A stretch of DNA of 64,000 nt from JABHHG01 sp964419445 (GTDB lineage: Bacteria > Fidelibacterota > Marinisomatia > SCGC-AAA003-L08 > D37C17), in contig CAYQPE010000001.1 in assembly GCA_964419445.1 (NCBI GenBank), positions 20,190 to 84,189 of the forward strand. Direction: 5' to 3'. Shown here in pieces: positions 24,992 to 33,909 of this stretch. The notes under the pieces were generated by a model, which made no database searches, was not told where the DNA came from, and saw only the letters and a list, made by a program, of their open reading frames with translations. Position numbers and translations under genes: made by a program. Position 1 is the stretch's first letter. Every line of letters starts with the position of its first letter.

Positions 24992-25477
24992 ATGTTAGAA
25001 GTACATGGTGGCTTGCTTGCATGGACAGTTCTTACCTTCTTACTTCTTTTAGGTGTACTAAAAAAAGTTGCGTGGGGTCCGATTATCGATGCATTGGAAA
25101 CTCGTGAAAATGAGATAAAAGATGCATTAAACGCTGCTGAGAAAGCACGTGAAGAAGCGGAACGCGTTTCTAGTGACTATGAAGAATCCATACGGAAGGC
25201 TCAAGCTGAAGCACAGCAAATTATCTCAGATGGAAAAGCCGCTGGTGAAAAAGTTAAAGCAGATATCGAAACTGCAGCACAAGCAAAGGCAGATGAGATG
25301 CTTGAAAAAGCAAAAACTCAAATCAATGCTGAACGCGAAACTGCAATCAATGATATCAAAGCAGTTGCAGTTGAAATTTCTTTAGCTGCAGCAACTAAAG
25401 TAATCAGTAAAAACTTAGATTCTGATGATAATCGTAAGCTTGTGGATGAAGCATTAGAAGGTATTGGTCAAGCTTAA
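24992..25477 (+). CDS. atpF: ATP synthase Fo subunit b
   Basis: This 161-residue peripheral stalk subunit has an N-terminal membrane helix (about 8-26) followed by a long Ala/Glu/Lys-rich helix (EIKDALNAAEKAREEAERVS and on) that forms the stator. CTGGAG precedes the start. Its stop TAA overlaps the atpH ATG by one base. The length is typical (E. coli 156), and only one b-type gene is present. Confidence 0.95.
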   Translation: MLEVHGGLLAWTVLTFLLLLGVLKKVAWGPIIDALETRENEIKDALNAAEKAREEAERVSSDYEESIRKAQAEAQQIISDGKAAGEKVKADIETAAQAKADEMLEKAKTQINAERETAINDIKAVAVEISLAAATKVISKNLDSDDNRKLVDEALEGIGQA

Positions 25478-26016
25478 TGAATAAAAAAGGACTTGTCAAC
25501 AAATACGCCAGAGCATTATATAATGTTTCTGTTCAACAAGAAGATGTAAAAGAAGTAAGTGAACGTATTCATTACATTTCTGCAGTAATGAAAGCCGTTC
25601 CAGAATTCAGTCAATTTTTTCAAACACATCAAATATCTGTTGAGGATAAATTGAAAGTGTTAAAAAATGTACTGAAAGATGATATTTCATCTTTAGAAGT
25701 AGAACTTTTAGCAGAACTCATCCAACATGGACATGTTCTCCTAATGGCTGAAATTTCTAGACGTTTTGCATATTTGGTAGAAGTTGACTCTTCAGTGGTT
25801 AATGTAAAAATTTCATCTGCAACTAAACTCAGTGAAAATGAAATAAAAAACATTATTAACAAAATTGAAGCTCAATCTAACAAAAAAGTAAGTGTTGAGA
25901 CTGAAACTGATGCAAACCTTGTTGGTGGTATCAAGCTCAGAGTTGGAAATACAGTTATTGATAACTCTATTTCTCGACGACTTGTATTGTTGAAAGATAC
26001 ATTGACACAAGCATAA
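25477..26016 (+). CDS. atpH: ATP synthase F1 subunit delta
   Basis: This 179-residue stator connector between subunit b and the top of F1 has the N-terminal helical domain VNKYARALYNVS and the C-terminal conserved TDANLVGGIKLRVGNTVIDNS, which ends with RRLVLLKDTL. It overlaps atpF by one base and lies 19 bp before atpA. Confidence 0.95.
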   Translation: MNKKGLVNKYARALYNVSVQQEDVKEVSERIHYISAVMKAVPEFSQFFQTHQISVEDKLKVLKNVLKDDISSLEVELLAELIQHGHVLLMAEISRRFAYLVEVDSSVVNVKISSATKLSENEIKNIINKIEAQSNKKVSVETETDANLVGGIKLRVGNTVIDNSISRRLVLLKDTLTQA

Positions 26017-26035
26017 GTAATTATTCGGAGTAATA

Positions 26036-27559
26036 ATGGAAATTAAAACAGACGAGATAACGTCATTATTAAAGCAACAGTTAGACGCTTTTAAAGTAGA
26101 TATTGACGTATCTGAAGTCGGTGAAGTAACCAACGTAGGTGATGGTGTTGCCCGCGTAAGTGGATTGAAGAATGTAATGTCTTCAGAGTTGGTTGAATTA
26201 CCCAATGGTGTTTACGGTATGGCATTGAATCTTGAAGAAGAAAATGTTGGTATCGTGCTATTTGGTGATAGCCGATTGGTAAAAGAAGGCGATCTTGCAA
26301 AGCGTACAGGCAAAGTAGTAGAAGTTCCTGTAGGAAAAGAATTGTTGGGTCGTGTTGTAAATCCACTTGGTCAGCCAATTGACGGCAAGGGGGCAATAAA
26401 TGCAACCAATACTTTACCAGTAGAAAGAAAAGCATTAGGTGTAATGCAACGTCAACCTGTAACGGAGCCATTACAAACTGGTATTAAAGCAGTTGATAGT
26501 ATGATTCCCATTGGTCGTGGACAACGTGAGTTGATTATTGGTGACCGTCAAACAGGTAAAACTGCTGTTGCTATTGATGCAATTATTAATCAAAGAACTA
26601 CTCATGATTCGGATAAACCGGTTCACTGTATTTATGTTGCAATTGGTCAGAAAGCATCTACCGTAGCATCAATAGTTGCAGAGTTAGAAGAAAATGGAGC
26701 TATGGAATATACTACTGTAGTTGCTGCAAATGCGTCAGATGCAGCACCATTACAGTTTTTAGCACCATATTCTGGATGTGCAATGGGTGAGTATTTCCGT
26801 GATAATGGTCAGCATGCTCTTATTGTTTATGATGATTTATCTAAACAAGCTACAGCATATAGACAGATGTCACTTGTACTTAGAAGACCTCCTGGCCGTG
26901 AGGCATTCCCAGGGGATGTTTTCTATCTACACAGCCGTTTATTAGAACGTGCTTCAAAGCTATCTGACGATGAAGGAGCAGGCTCATTAACTGCACTTCC
27001 AATTATTGAAACACAAGAAGGTGATGTATCTGCATATATTCCTACAAATGTGATTTCAATTACAGATGGACAAATCTATCTTGAAACAAACCTATTCAAT
27101 TCAGGTATTCGACCAGCTATTGATGTGGGACTTTCAGTTTCTCGTGTGGGTGGTGCAGCACAAATTAAAGGTATGAAAAAAGTTGCAGGTACACTGCGGC
27201 TTGATCTTGCTCAATATCGTGAATTAGAAGCATTTGCAAAATTTGGTTCTGATTTAGATAAAAATACATTGGCGCAGTTAACGCGTGGTGAGCGAATGGT
27301 TGAAGTGTTAAAACAAAACCAATATGTACCTATGCCTGTAGAAAACCAAGTTGCAATTATCTTTGCAGCGGGTAAAGGAATTCTTGATGATATCGCAGCA
27401 GATAAAGTTAGAGAATTTGAGGCAGCTGTACTTGAGCATTTAACAAATAGTCATAGTGATTTATTTGCTTCTATTAAGGAATCAGGTGAAGTGGCTAGCG
27501 ATGTTGGTGAAAAGCTAGAAAAAGCCATCGAAGACTTTAAAAAAGGATTTGTGGCATAA
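26036..27559 (+). CDS. atpA: ATP synthase F1 subunit alpha
   Basis: This 507-residue non-catalytic nucleotide-binding subunit has its P-loop GDRQTGKTA near residue 169, the position seen in E. coli, and the alpha signature region PAIDVGLSVSRVGGAAQ. A CGGAG ribosome site precedes the ATG. It is intact from the beta-barrel crown to the C-terminal helical bundle, and three bases separate it from atpG. Confidence 0.98.
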   Translation: MEIKTDEITSLLKQQLDAFKVDIDVSEVGEVTNVGDGVARVSGLKNVMSSELVELPNGVYGMALNLEEENVGIVLFGDSRLVKEGDLAKRTGKVVEVPVGKELLGRVVNPLGQPIDGKGAINATNTLPVERKALGVMQRQPVTEPLQTGIKAVDSMIPIGRGQRELIIGDRQTGKTAVAIDAIINQRTTHDSDKPVHCIYVAIGQKASTVASIVAELEENGAMEYTTVVAANASDAAPLQFLAPYSGCAMGEYFRDNGQHALIVYDDLSKQATAYRQMSLVLRRPPGREAFPGDVFYLHSRLLERASKLSDDEGAGSLTALPIIETQEGDVSAYIPTNVISITDGQIYLETNLFNSGIRPAIDVGLSVSRVGGAAQIKGMKKVAGTLRLDLAQYRELEAFAKFGSDLDKNTLAQLTRGERMVEVLKQNQYVPMPVENQVAIIFAAGKGILDDIAADKVREFEAAVLEHLTNSHSDLFASIKESGEVASDVGEKLEKAIEDFKKGFVA

Positions 27560-27562
27560 ATA

Positions 27563-28426
27563 ATGGCTAATCTCAAGGACATCAGAAACAGGATCAAATC
27601 TGTTAAGAGTATTCAGCAGGTAACTAAAGCCATGAAAATGGTGGCCGCTGCTAAAATGAGAAGAGCACAGGAAAATATGGAACAAGCGCGCCCATATACA
27701 AATAGACTCTCTTCCATGCTGGATTCCCTTATTCTTGAGGTCGATAGAAGTATCTTGCCAGAATTGCAAGAAAGAGAAACCGTGAACCGAAAATTATTTG
27801 TAGTAATTACTGCAGATAGAGGTATGGCGGGAGCATTTAATACGAATGTGTTGAAAGTAGCTCAACGTGCAATTGATGAATTTGGTAAAGATAATTCGGA
27901 TCTTATTTGTATCGGTAAAAAGGGAATTAGTTTCTTCAAAAATAGAGACTATAACATTCTTGCAGAATATCTAGATTTTTGGGGCGATTTGAATTTTCAA
28001 CATGCATCAGAAATGGGTAAATTGATTGTTTCACAGTTTGTATCTGGTGAAAATGATCAAGTTCAAGTAATCTTTAATCAGTTTGTGAATGTGGGAAAAC
28101 AAGAAGTAATTAATGATACTTTCTTACCACTTTCCTATGAACCAAGTGAAGATTCTGTACCTATTGCTGCAGATAGAATTTTTGAACCATCTAAAGAAGA
28201 TGTTGTGAAAGCATTGGTTCCACGATACTTAAATACTCAAGTTTGGCAGTATTTATTGGAATCTTACGCATCCGAACAAGCCGCACGTATGTTGGCCATG
28301 GAAAATGCAACATCAAATGCTCAAGATATGATCAAAGACTTAACATTACAGTTTAACAAGGCCCGCCAATCTGCGATTACCACAGAAATGTTGGAAATCG
28401 TAAGTGGTGCAGAGGCACTTAGCTAA
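27563..28426 (+). CDS. atpG: ATP synthase F1 subunit gamma
   Basis: This 287-residue rotor shaft has the N-terminal coiled-coil helix KDIRNRIKSVKSIQQVTKAM with KMVAAAKMR, a Rossmann-like middle (VVITADRGMAGAFN) and the C-terminal helix ASEQAARMLAMENATSNAQD. No regulatory thiol insertion is present. It lies three bases after atpA and 14 before atpD. Confidence 0.97.
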   Translation: MANLKDIRNRIKSVKSIQQVTKAMKMVAAAKMRRAQENMEQARPYTNRLSSMLDSLILEVDRSILPELQERETVNRKLFVVITADRGMAGAFNTNVLKVAQRAIDEFGKDNSDLICIGKKGISFFKNRDYNILAEYLDFWGDLNFQHASEMGKLIVSQFVSGENDQVQVIFNQFVNVGKQEVINDTFLPLSYEPSEDSVPIAADRIFEPSKEDVVKALVPRYLNTQVWQYLLESYASEQAARMLAMENATSNAQDMIKDLTLQFNKARQSAITTEMLEIVSGAEALS

Positions 28427-28440
28427 TAGAGGATATTTTT

Positions 28441-29832
28441 ATGTCTGGATTTGGAAAAGTATCACAGGTTATGGGAGCCGTAGTTGACGTGGCTTTTGAA
28501 GACGGTCAACTTCCTGAAATCATGAACGCTTTAGAAATTAATCGTGAAGGTGAAGACAAGCTCGTACTTGAAGTTGCTCAACATCTTGGCGATGGTATAG
28601 TTAGAACCGTTGCCATGGATACAACTGATGGGTTGGTTCGTGGTACAAAAGTACAAGATATGGGTAATCCAATTTCTGTTCCTGTAGGACCAGAAACATT
28701 GGGACGCTTGTTTGATGTACTAGGTAACACTATTGATAACAAAGGAAATGTACCTACAGAAAAAAGATCACCAATTCATAGAGCTGCACCTAAGCATGAA
28801 GAGTTGGCCACATCTAAAGAAGTATTGGTTACTGGTATTAAGGTTGTTGACCTTATGGAACCATATACTAAAGGTGGTAAGACTGGACTTTTTGGTGGTG
28901 CAGGTGTAGGTAAAACAGTATTGATTCAAGAGTTGATTCGAAACATTGCTACTGAGCATGGTGGATACTCTGTATTTGCTGGTGTTGGCGAAAGAACTCG
29001 TGAAGGTAACGATCTTTATAATGAGATGACTGAATCTGGTGTAATTAATAAAACCACCATGGTATTTGGTCAGATGAATGAGCCACCAGGTGCTCGTCTT
29101 CGAGTAGCACTTTCTGGATTGACTATGGCTGAATATTTCCGTGATGAAGAGGGTCGTGATGTGCTTCTTTTCGTGGATAATATTTTTCGTTTTACACAAG
29201 CGGGTTCTGAGGTATCAGCATTACTTGGACGTATGCCATCAGCGGTAGGTTATCAGCCAACGTTGTCAACAGAGATGGGTGACCTTCAAGAAAGAATTAC
29301 ATCTACCAAGAAAGGTTCAATTACATCTGTACAAGCGGTTTATGTACCAGCAGATGACTTGACTGACCCAGCACCTGCGACGGCATTTGCACACTTGGAT
29401 GCTACATCAGTACTTGAAAGAAAAATTGCTGAGTTGGGTATTTATCCAGCGGTAGATCCGTTGGCATCAACATCTCGAATTCTTGATCCACGAATAATTG
29501 GTGATAGACATTATAATGTTGCACGAAACGTACAGTCAGTACTCCAAAAATATAAAGATCTTCAAGACATTATTGCAATTCTTGGTATGGATGAACTATC
29601 TGATGAAGATAAACTAACTGTTACACGAGCAAGAAGAATGCAAAAATTCATGTCGCAGCCATTCTTCGTTGCGGAGCAATTTACAGGCGTTGAGGGTCGT
29701 TATGTATCTCTTGAGGACTCAATCTCAGGATTTGAAGCAATCTTAAATGGTGAAGCTGATGAACTTCCAGAAAATGCATTTGCATATGTGGGTTCATTTG
29801 ATGAAGCTGTGGATAAAGCAAAGAGTATGTAA
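28441..29832 (+). CDS. atpD: ATP synthase F1 subunit beta
   Basis: This 463-residue catalytic subunit has its P-loop GGAGVGKTVL near residue 151, the catalytic Glu segment GVGERTREGND, and the VDNIFRFTQAGSEVSALLGRMPSA block with its DELSDEDK region. An AGAGGA ribosome site precedes the ATG. The stop overlaps the atpC start by one base. Confidence 0.98.
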   Translation: MSGFGKVSQVMGAVVDVAFEDGQLPEIMNALEINREGEDKLVLEVAQHLGDGIVRTVAMDTTDGLVRGTKVQDMGNPISVPVGPETLGRLFDVLGNTIDNKGNVPTEKRSPIHRAAPKHEELATSKEVLVTGIKVVDLMEPYTKGGKTGLFGGAGVGKTVLIQELIRNIATEHGGYSVFAGVGERTREGNDLYNEMTESGVINKTTMVFGQMNEPPGARLRVALSGLTMAEYFRDEEGRDVLLFVDNIFRFTQAGSEVSALLGRMPSAVGYQPTLSTEMGDLQERITSTKKGSITSVQAVYVPADDLTDPAPATAFAHLDATSVLERKIAELGIYPAVDPLASTSRILDPRIIGDRHYNVARNVQSVLQKYKDLQDIIAILGMDELSDEDKLTVTRARRMQKFMSQPFFVAEQFTGVEGRYVSLEDSISGFEAILNGEADELPENAFAYVGSFDEAVDKAKSM

Positions 29833-30230
29833 TGTCTAAAACCTTTCAATTAGATATTATTACACCAACCAATGTGATTAGTGAGGGGCAAGTTGAATAT
29901 CTTCGTGCCCCTGCTACTGAAGGTTTGTTTGGTATTCAAGCAGGACATGCCCCCGCAACCATTAACATGAGTATTGGTGAAATAAAAGTAACAAAAAATG
30001 GTAAAGACTCATTTTATGCTACAACAGGTGGTTTTGCTGATATTAATTCTGAAGGAGTTTTACTTTTGGTTGAGGCAGTTGAAGATGCTCAAAGCATTGA
30101 TTCAGCCAGAGCCACTGAATCTCATGATAGGGCAAAATCAAATCTAAAAGATACTTCTATGGATTTAGAACGGGCTCAAGAATCGCTGGAAAGAGCAAAG
30201 AACCGACTTAAGGTTGCATCAAAAATATAA
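29832..30230 (+). CDS. atpC: ATP synthase F1 subunit epsilon
   Basis: This 132-residue rotor subunit has an N-terminal beta sandwich (FQLDIITPTNVISEGQVEYL, LRAPATEGLFGIQAGHAP) and a C-terminal pair of charged helices (about 88-132) that can inhibit ATP hydrolysis. It overlaps atpD by one base and is the last gene of the run, ending 10 bp before a strong terminator. Confidence 0.95.
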   Translation: MSKTFQLDIITPTNVISEGQVEYLRAPATEGLFGIQAGHAPATINMSIGEIKVTKNGKDSFYATTGGFADINSEGVLLLVEAVEDAQSIDSARATESHDRAKSNLKDTSMDLERAQESLERAKNRLKVASKI

Positions 30231-30239
30231 TTTTTTTTT

Positions 30240-30265
30240 AATCGCCCTTTGGGGCGATTTTTTTT
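30240..30265 (+). terminator. Terminator of the atp operon
   Basis: Stem ATCGCCC / GGGCGAT (30241-30247, 30252-30258) with a TTTG loop and eight T follows the atpC stop directly. Confidence 0.93.
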
Positions 30266-30332
30266 ACAATTCACGGAACTTCGTTCCCATATATATATTT
30301 AATTAAAGCATTTAAATTATCTTGGAGTGTAT

Positions 30333-31091
30333 ATGAAATTTAAATTAATTACTTTCATAAGTATATTTTTGGTGGTTGGATGTGCCAAAAAAGAAGATCC
30401 TACACCAGAAGCTGTTGTTGAAGAAACGGTAGCAAAAGAGGTACAACCCACTGAAGATGCAGAATTAAGCATTCCTAGCAATAACGATGTTGTAGAGGAA
30501 GCAATTGTTGAAACTTTGCCTGAAACAAATACTAACATCGAAATTGTTGCACCCGAATCTAATATTGCAGTAGAGGAAGATGTTGAAGAAGCTCCCATCG
30601 TTGAAGAAGTTGCATCTGAAACGCCGTCATCTCAAACAGATATAAAACCCAATATAGATTTTGATCAAATTTTTCCAGATAGTGTATGGACTAATTATAT
30701 GACTAAACGAGGAGATTTTCTTTCTCTCATCGCATATAATGAATATGGAAATGCCAACGAATGGCGTCGTATTTATTCATGGAATAAACCCCATTGGGAA
30801 GATCGTAAAATTGGTCCCAATAAAGATAATCCTAATTTTATATATCCATTTCGTGAATTAGATTTGAAAAAGCCTGCTGAAAATGCAATTGAATGGGAGT
30901 ATGATTTTAGAGTTCATGTTGTTGAATCAGGCGAAACCTTGTGGAGCATTGCTAAGAAAGAATATGGTGATGAGTTAGCATGGGCCATTTTATTTTGGGA
31001 TAATGAAAAAGAGTTAAATGAAAATGATGGTAAAATTTATCCAGGGATGGAAATAAAAGTTCGCTCAGATTTATGGCCAGTGTTTGAGTAG
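30333..31091 (+). CDS. LysM-domain lipoprotein
   Basis: This is a 252-residue exported protein. I use the ATG at 30333, six bases after a TTGGAG site, rather than the in-frame GTG six bases before it. The signal peptide ends in a lipobox VVGC (Cys about 18). An acidic Glu/Val/Thr-rich linker covers about 20-105. Two LysM-like units follow: MTKRGDFLSLIAYNEYG...IYSWN (about 120-170) and HVVESGETLWSIAKKEYGDE...IYPGMEIKV (about 192-245), which bind peptidoglycan. It is monocistronic, between two terminators, and probably links the outer membrane to the wall. The linker composition is unusual but common in envelope anchors. Confidence 0.88.
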   Translation: MKFKLITFISIFLVVGCAKKEDPTPEAVVEETVAKEVQPTEDAELSIPSNNDVVEEAIVETLPETNTNIEIVAPESNIAVEEDVEEAPIVEEVASETPSSQTDIKPNIDFDQIFPDSVWTNYMTKRGDFLSLIAYNEYGNANEWRRIYSWNKPHWEDRKIGPNKDNPNFIYPFRELDLKKPAENAIEWEYDFRVHVVESGETLWSIAKKEYGDELAWAILFWDNEKELNENDGKIYPGMEIKVRSDLWPVFE

Positions 31092-31114
31092 TAAAAAAAC
31101 TTAAAAATAGATGA

Positions 31115-31147
31115 ATAAAAAAGCCCTCAAATTGAGGGCTTTTTTTA
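31115..31147. terminator. Bidirectional terminator between convergent genes
   Basis: Near-perfect palindrome AAAAAAGCCCTCAA / TTGAGGGCTTTTTT (31117-31130, 31132-31145) serves both the LysM lipoprotein gene and the minus-strand Gld-like operon, overlapping the last codon of the latter. Confidence 0.93.
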
Positions 31148-31714
31148 TTTCACAAATGTAGTATCAGAAACCGGTGGTGTAATAGGTTCAGGTTTGGGAA
31201 CCTCTCCCCAGTACGTGGGGGTAGTATTTAAAAAGTGCAGTACACTTTCATTGGTTAAATATACATGTGCATCTTCTTTTCCTCGTACATAATTACGTGA
31301 AAAATCTGATTTTGAACGCCCAAATACTGCATACTCTAAGGTATTCCCATTATCATCTAGTAAAGCTAAATGAGTTCCAAGAGAATCGTCAATTGAGTAT
31401 TTACTCCACTTTTCAGCATTTTTTGATACTAATGTTCCTTTCATTACGGGAAGCACTTTGTCTAAAAAATTATCAATTGATCGTTGTTTAATATTTAGTG
31501 AATCATAACCAGAGATTTCCCATGTAGTATCTGTTCGTGAAATTTCAATGGCATCATCTTTATTTTGGATGATAAAGCGATGTACATCTTTTGTAGAAGC
31601 ATTGAATACATTAGATGATTTTGCTGAATATTGTTGTTGTCCGCGCTGATTTATAAAAAAGACGATGATGAGTACAGCTAAAATTGACAAAACAATTTTT
31701 AAATTCTTAGTCAT
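31145..31714 (-). CDS. DUF4340 domain protein
   Basis: This protein has 189 residues from the ATG at 31714, which overlaps the stop of the upstream gene (ATGACTAA) and follows GGAGGAG. The longer reading from 31750 would lie inside that gene. It has one N-terminal membrane helix (residues about 5-22), then a periplasmic domain with the DUF4340 pattern (VHRFIIQNKDD, YDSLNIKQRSIDNFL, VYLTNESVLHFLN). The Pro-rich end is likely unstructured. DUF4340 proteins commonly follow GldG-type auxiliary subunits, and this one does so here. The function is unknown; it is a membrane-anchored partner of the ABC system. Confidence 0.8.
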   Translation of the reverse strand: MTKNLKIVLSILAVLIIVFFINQRGQQQYSAKSSNVFNASTKDVHRFIIQNKDDAIEISRTDTTWEISGYDSLNIKQRSIDNFLDKVLPVMKGTLVSKNAEKWSKYSIDDSLGTHLALLDDNGNTLEYAVFGRSKSDFSRNYVRGKEDAHVYLTNESVLHFLNTTPTYWGEVPKPEPITPPVSDTTFVK

Positions 31715-33191
31715 ATAACTCCTCCAGAAGCATTGCACGATTTTTTTCATTTCTTAAACGAATAAACCCAAAACCAACAATGAGCATAGATGGTAAAAGA
31801 ATATTAGCCCATTTCCATTTTACTTTAGATGATTCTTCTAATTCCTCTAAAGGTCTATTTGTAATTTCACGAGAACGAAGAGAAATGAGTTCACTGTCTC
31901 CCAATAGAAAATCGATAGTGTTCAATACAAATATATGATTTTCAGGAGAAGCACCACCGCCATCATCTGCAAAGAATTTAGAATCAGAAATTAACACAAC
32001 TTGACCCAACGCAGATTCTGATCGTGCAGCCAATATTTTACCACTTTCATTAAGCTGACTGAATACAGGATTAACTTTAGGGTCTGGATTTAAATTATAA
32101 AATTCTGTCATTGTTGATGAGTGATTAGAGCTTGAAAATAATGGATACGTAGATAAAGATGTATCTAAAACTATTTCACTGGGGAACATGGTACGGAGCC
32201 CTTCAAGCCCACTCACAATAGCTTCATCTTTATTGAACTCTTGAATAACTGGCAGGAAGGGGTAATCCATAGGAACGGCCATTCGAAAAATTCCCATATT
32301 TTGCTGAACATTAACTTTTCCACAGTTCTTATCTAAAACAAGGTTTTCTTCAATGGTAAACCCAAAATTTGAAAGTAAATCAAAGATATTTGATGCAATA
32401 GGTGTGGCTTGTTGAGTTTGGATATCGATACTCAATCGATTTTGACCTATAAACAGATTCCCACCATTTTGTATGAAATTGTCTAAATTCAAATTTTCAT
32501 CTGAAGTAAGTGAGTCTAGGACCCCATTCATCAATACCACTGAAATATCTGATGGAATTTCAGAATCAAGTGTAATATTTCTAACATTGAATCGTTGGCG
32601 CAAAATTTGAGTTAAATTTTCATTCACCACAGTTTGATTTAATGTAGAAGCAATTGCAATAGATGCCTTATTACTATCCACTAATTTTTTGATGTTAGTC
32701 GTAATATCATATTCTAGTCCAGTAGTGGTTTGGATAACAGGAATCACTTCTCGTTTATCTTCATACATAAAAACCATGCCCATATAAACACGTTTTACCT
32801 CTACCTTATCATTTTCAATAACTTGAAGCTGTACCGGTTGGATGCCGGATTTTTGAGCATCATCCTGAAGGTCTTCATCTGAATCTGGTTCGTAGAATTC
32901 AAAGGTTAAATTCCCATCTGAATATGCAGCATATTCTTCTAAGATGTCTTGAAGATAACGGCGGTTATTTCCATATTCTCCTGGAAGGTTATTTGAAAAA
33001 TATACTTTCAGCGTCATCAAATCATCAATTTTACTCACTACAGATTTACTTGAATCAGAAAGGGAGTACATTTTGTTATCAGTTAAATCCCATCTGAAAA
33101 ACTTATTACGTGAGATTAAATTCAATAATAATAACACTGCGAAAAGGGCTAAAGAGTAAAATATAAAATTCTTTTTTGAGTCGATATTCAT
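31707..33191 (-). CDS. GldG-like ABC transporter auxiliary protein
   Basis: This 494-residue membrane protein of the ABC_transp_aux (GldG) family has an N-terminal helix (12-28), a large extracytoplasmic domain with LMTLKVYFSNNLPGEY and GLEYDITTNIKKLV, and a C-terminal helix near 465-482 (WKWANILLPSMLIVGFGF). In Flavobacterium, GldG with GldF and GldA is needed for gliding, but similar systems occur in non-gliding bacteria, where the cargo is unknown. It is two bases after the permease gene and overlaps the DUF4340 gene. Assignment as true Gld proteins is not claimed. Confidence 0.83.
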   Translation of the reverse strand: MNIDSKKNFIFYSLALFAVLLLLNLISRNKFFRWDLTDNKMYSLSDSSKSVVSKIDDLMTLKVYFSNNLPGEYGNNRRYLQDILEEYAAYSDGNLTFEFYEPDSDEDLQDDAQKSGIQPVQLQVIENDKVEVKRVYMGMVFMYEDKREVIPVIQTTTGLEYDITTNIKKLVDSNKASIAIASTLNQTVVNENLTQILRQRFNVRNITLDSEIPSDISVVLMNGVLDSLTSDENLNLDNFIQNGGNLFIGQNRLSIDIQTQQATPIASNIFDLLSNFGFTIEENLVLDKNCGKVNVQQNMGIFRMAVPMDYPFLPVIQEFNKDEAIVSGLEGLRTMFPSEIVLDTSLSTYPLFSSSNHSSTMTEFYNLNPDPKVNPVFSQLNESGKILAARSESALGQVVLISDSKFFADDGGGASPENHIFVLNTIDFLLGDSELISLRSREITNRPLEELEESSKVKWKWANILLPSMLIVGFGFIRLRNEKNRAMLLEELYD

Positions 33192-33192
33192 G

Positions 33193-33909
33193 TTATCTCC
33201 ACTTTCTGATTTCTAAAACACGAACGGTCATGAAAAGGAAAAATCCAATTACAGATGCAAAATAAATAATATTACGTGAATCAATTACACCTCGAGAGAT
33301 ATTGGATAAATGATAATCAATACTAATATATTGTATAAGCCCAGCGATAGATGCTGGCACAAAATAGAGCATTTTATCCATGAGGAAAAAGACTAACACG
33401 ATAAATACTGCAATGATAAAAGCAATAACTTGATTGTCGGTAATACTGCTGGCAAAAGTCCCCACTGAAGCATACACAGCTCCAACCATCATGAGTCCCA
33501 AATATCCGGTAAATACTGCACCATAATCAACATTTGTCCCAACGTTCATCAATGTGAACAAATGGATGCATGTGAAAGCTAACCCCATTATAATTAATGT
33601 AAGGGCAGACAGAAATTTACCAATTACAAAATCGCTATCTTTTATAGGAAGTGTAGAAATTACCTCCATGGTACCAATATTTTTTTCTCTAGCAATTAAA
33701 CTCATGGTAATTGCAGGAATGAAAAATAAATATACTAAAGGAACAATGTTGAATAACGCACGCATATTTGATTGGTTGAACAGGAAAAAAGTATTGGTAA
33801 AAAAGTATCCATTTACGATGGCAAAAACCACCAAAAATATATATGCCATGGGGCTATTGAAATACGATTTCAATTCTTTTTTAAATATGGTTCCTATTGC
33901 ACTATACAT
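33193..33909 (-). CDS. ABC-2 type permease (GldF-like)
   Basis: This protein of 238 residues has six hydrophobic segments. The N terminus (IFKKELKSYFNSPMAYIF) and the loop ITMSLIAREKNIGTMEVIST are typical of GldF/NosY-like ABC-2 permeases. The start overlaps the stop of the ATPase gene by one base. It should pair with the ATPase and the GldG-like subunit as one exporter. Confidence 0.88.
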   Translation of the reverse strand: MYSAIGTIFKKELKSYFNSPMAYIFLVVFAIVNGYFFTNTFFLFNQSNMRALFNIVPLVYLFFIPAITMSLIAREKNIGTMEVISTLPIKDSDFVIGKFLSALTLIIMGLAFTCIHLFTLMNVGTNVDYGAVFTGYLGLMMVGAVYASVGTFASSITDNQVIAFIIAVFIVLVFFLMDKMLYFVPASIAGLIQYISIDYHLSNISRGVIDSRNIIYFASVIGFFLFMTVRVLEIRKWR

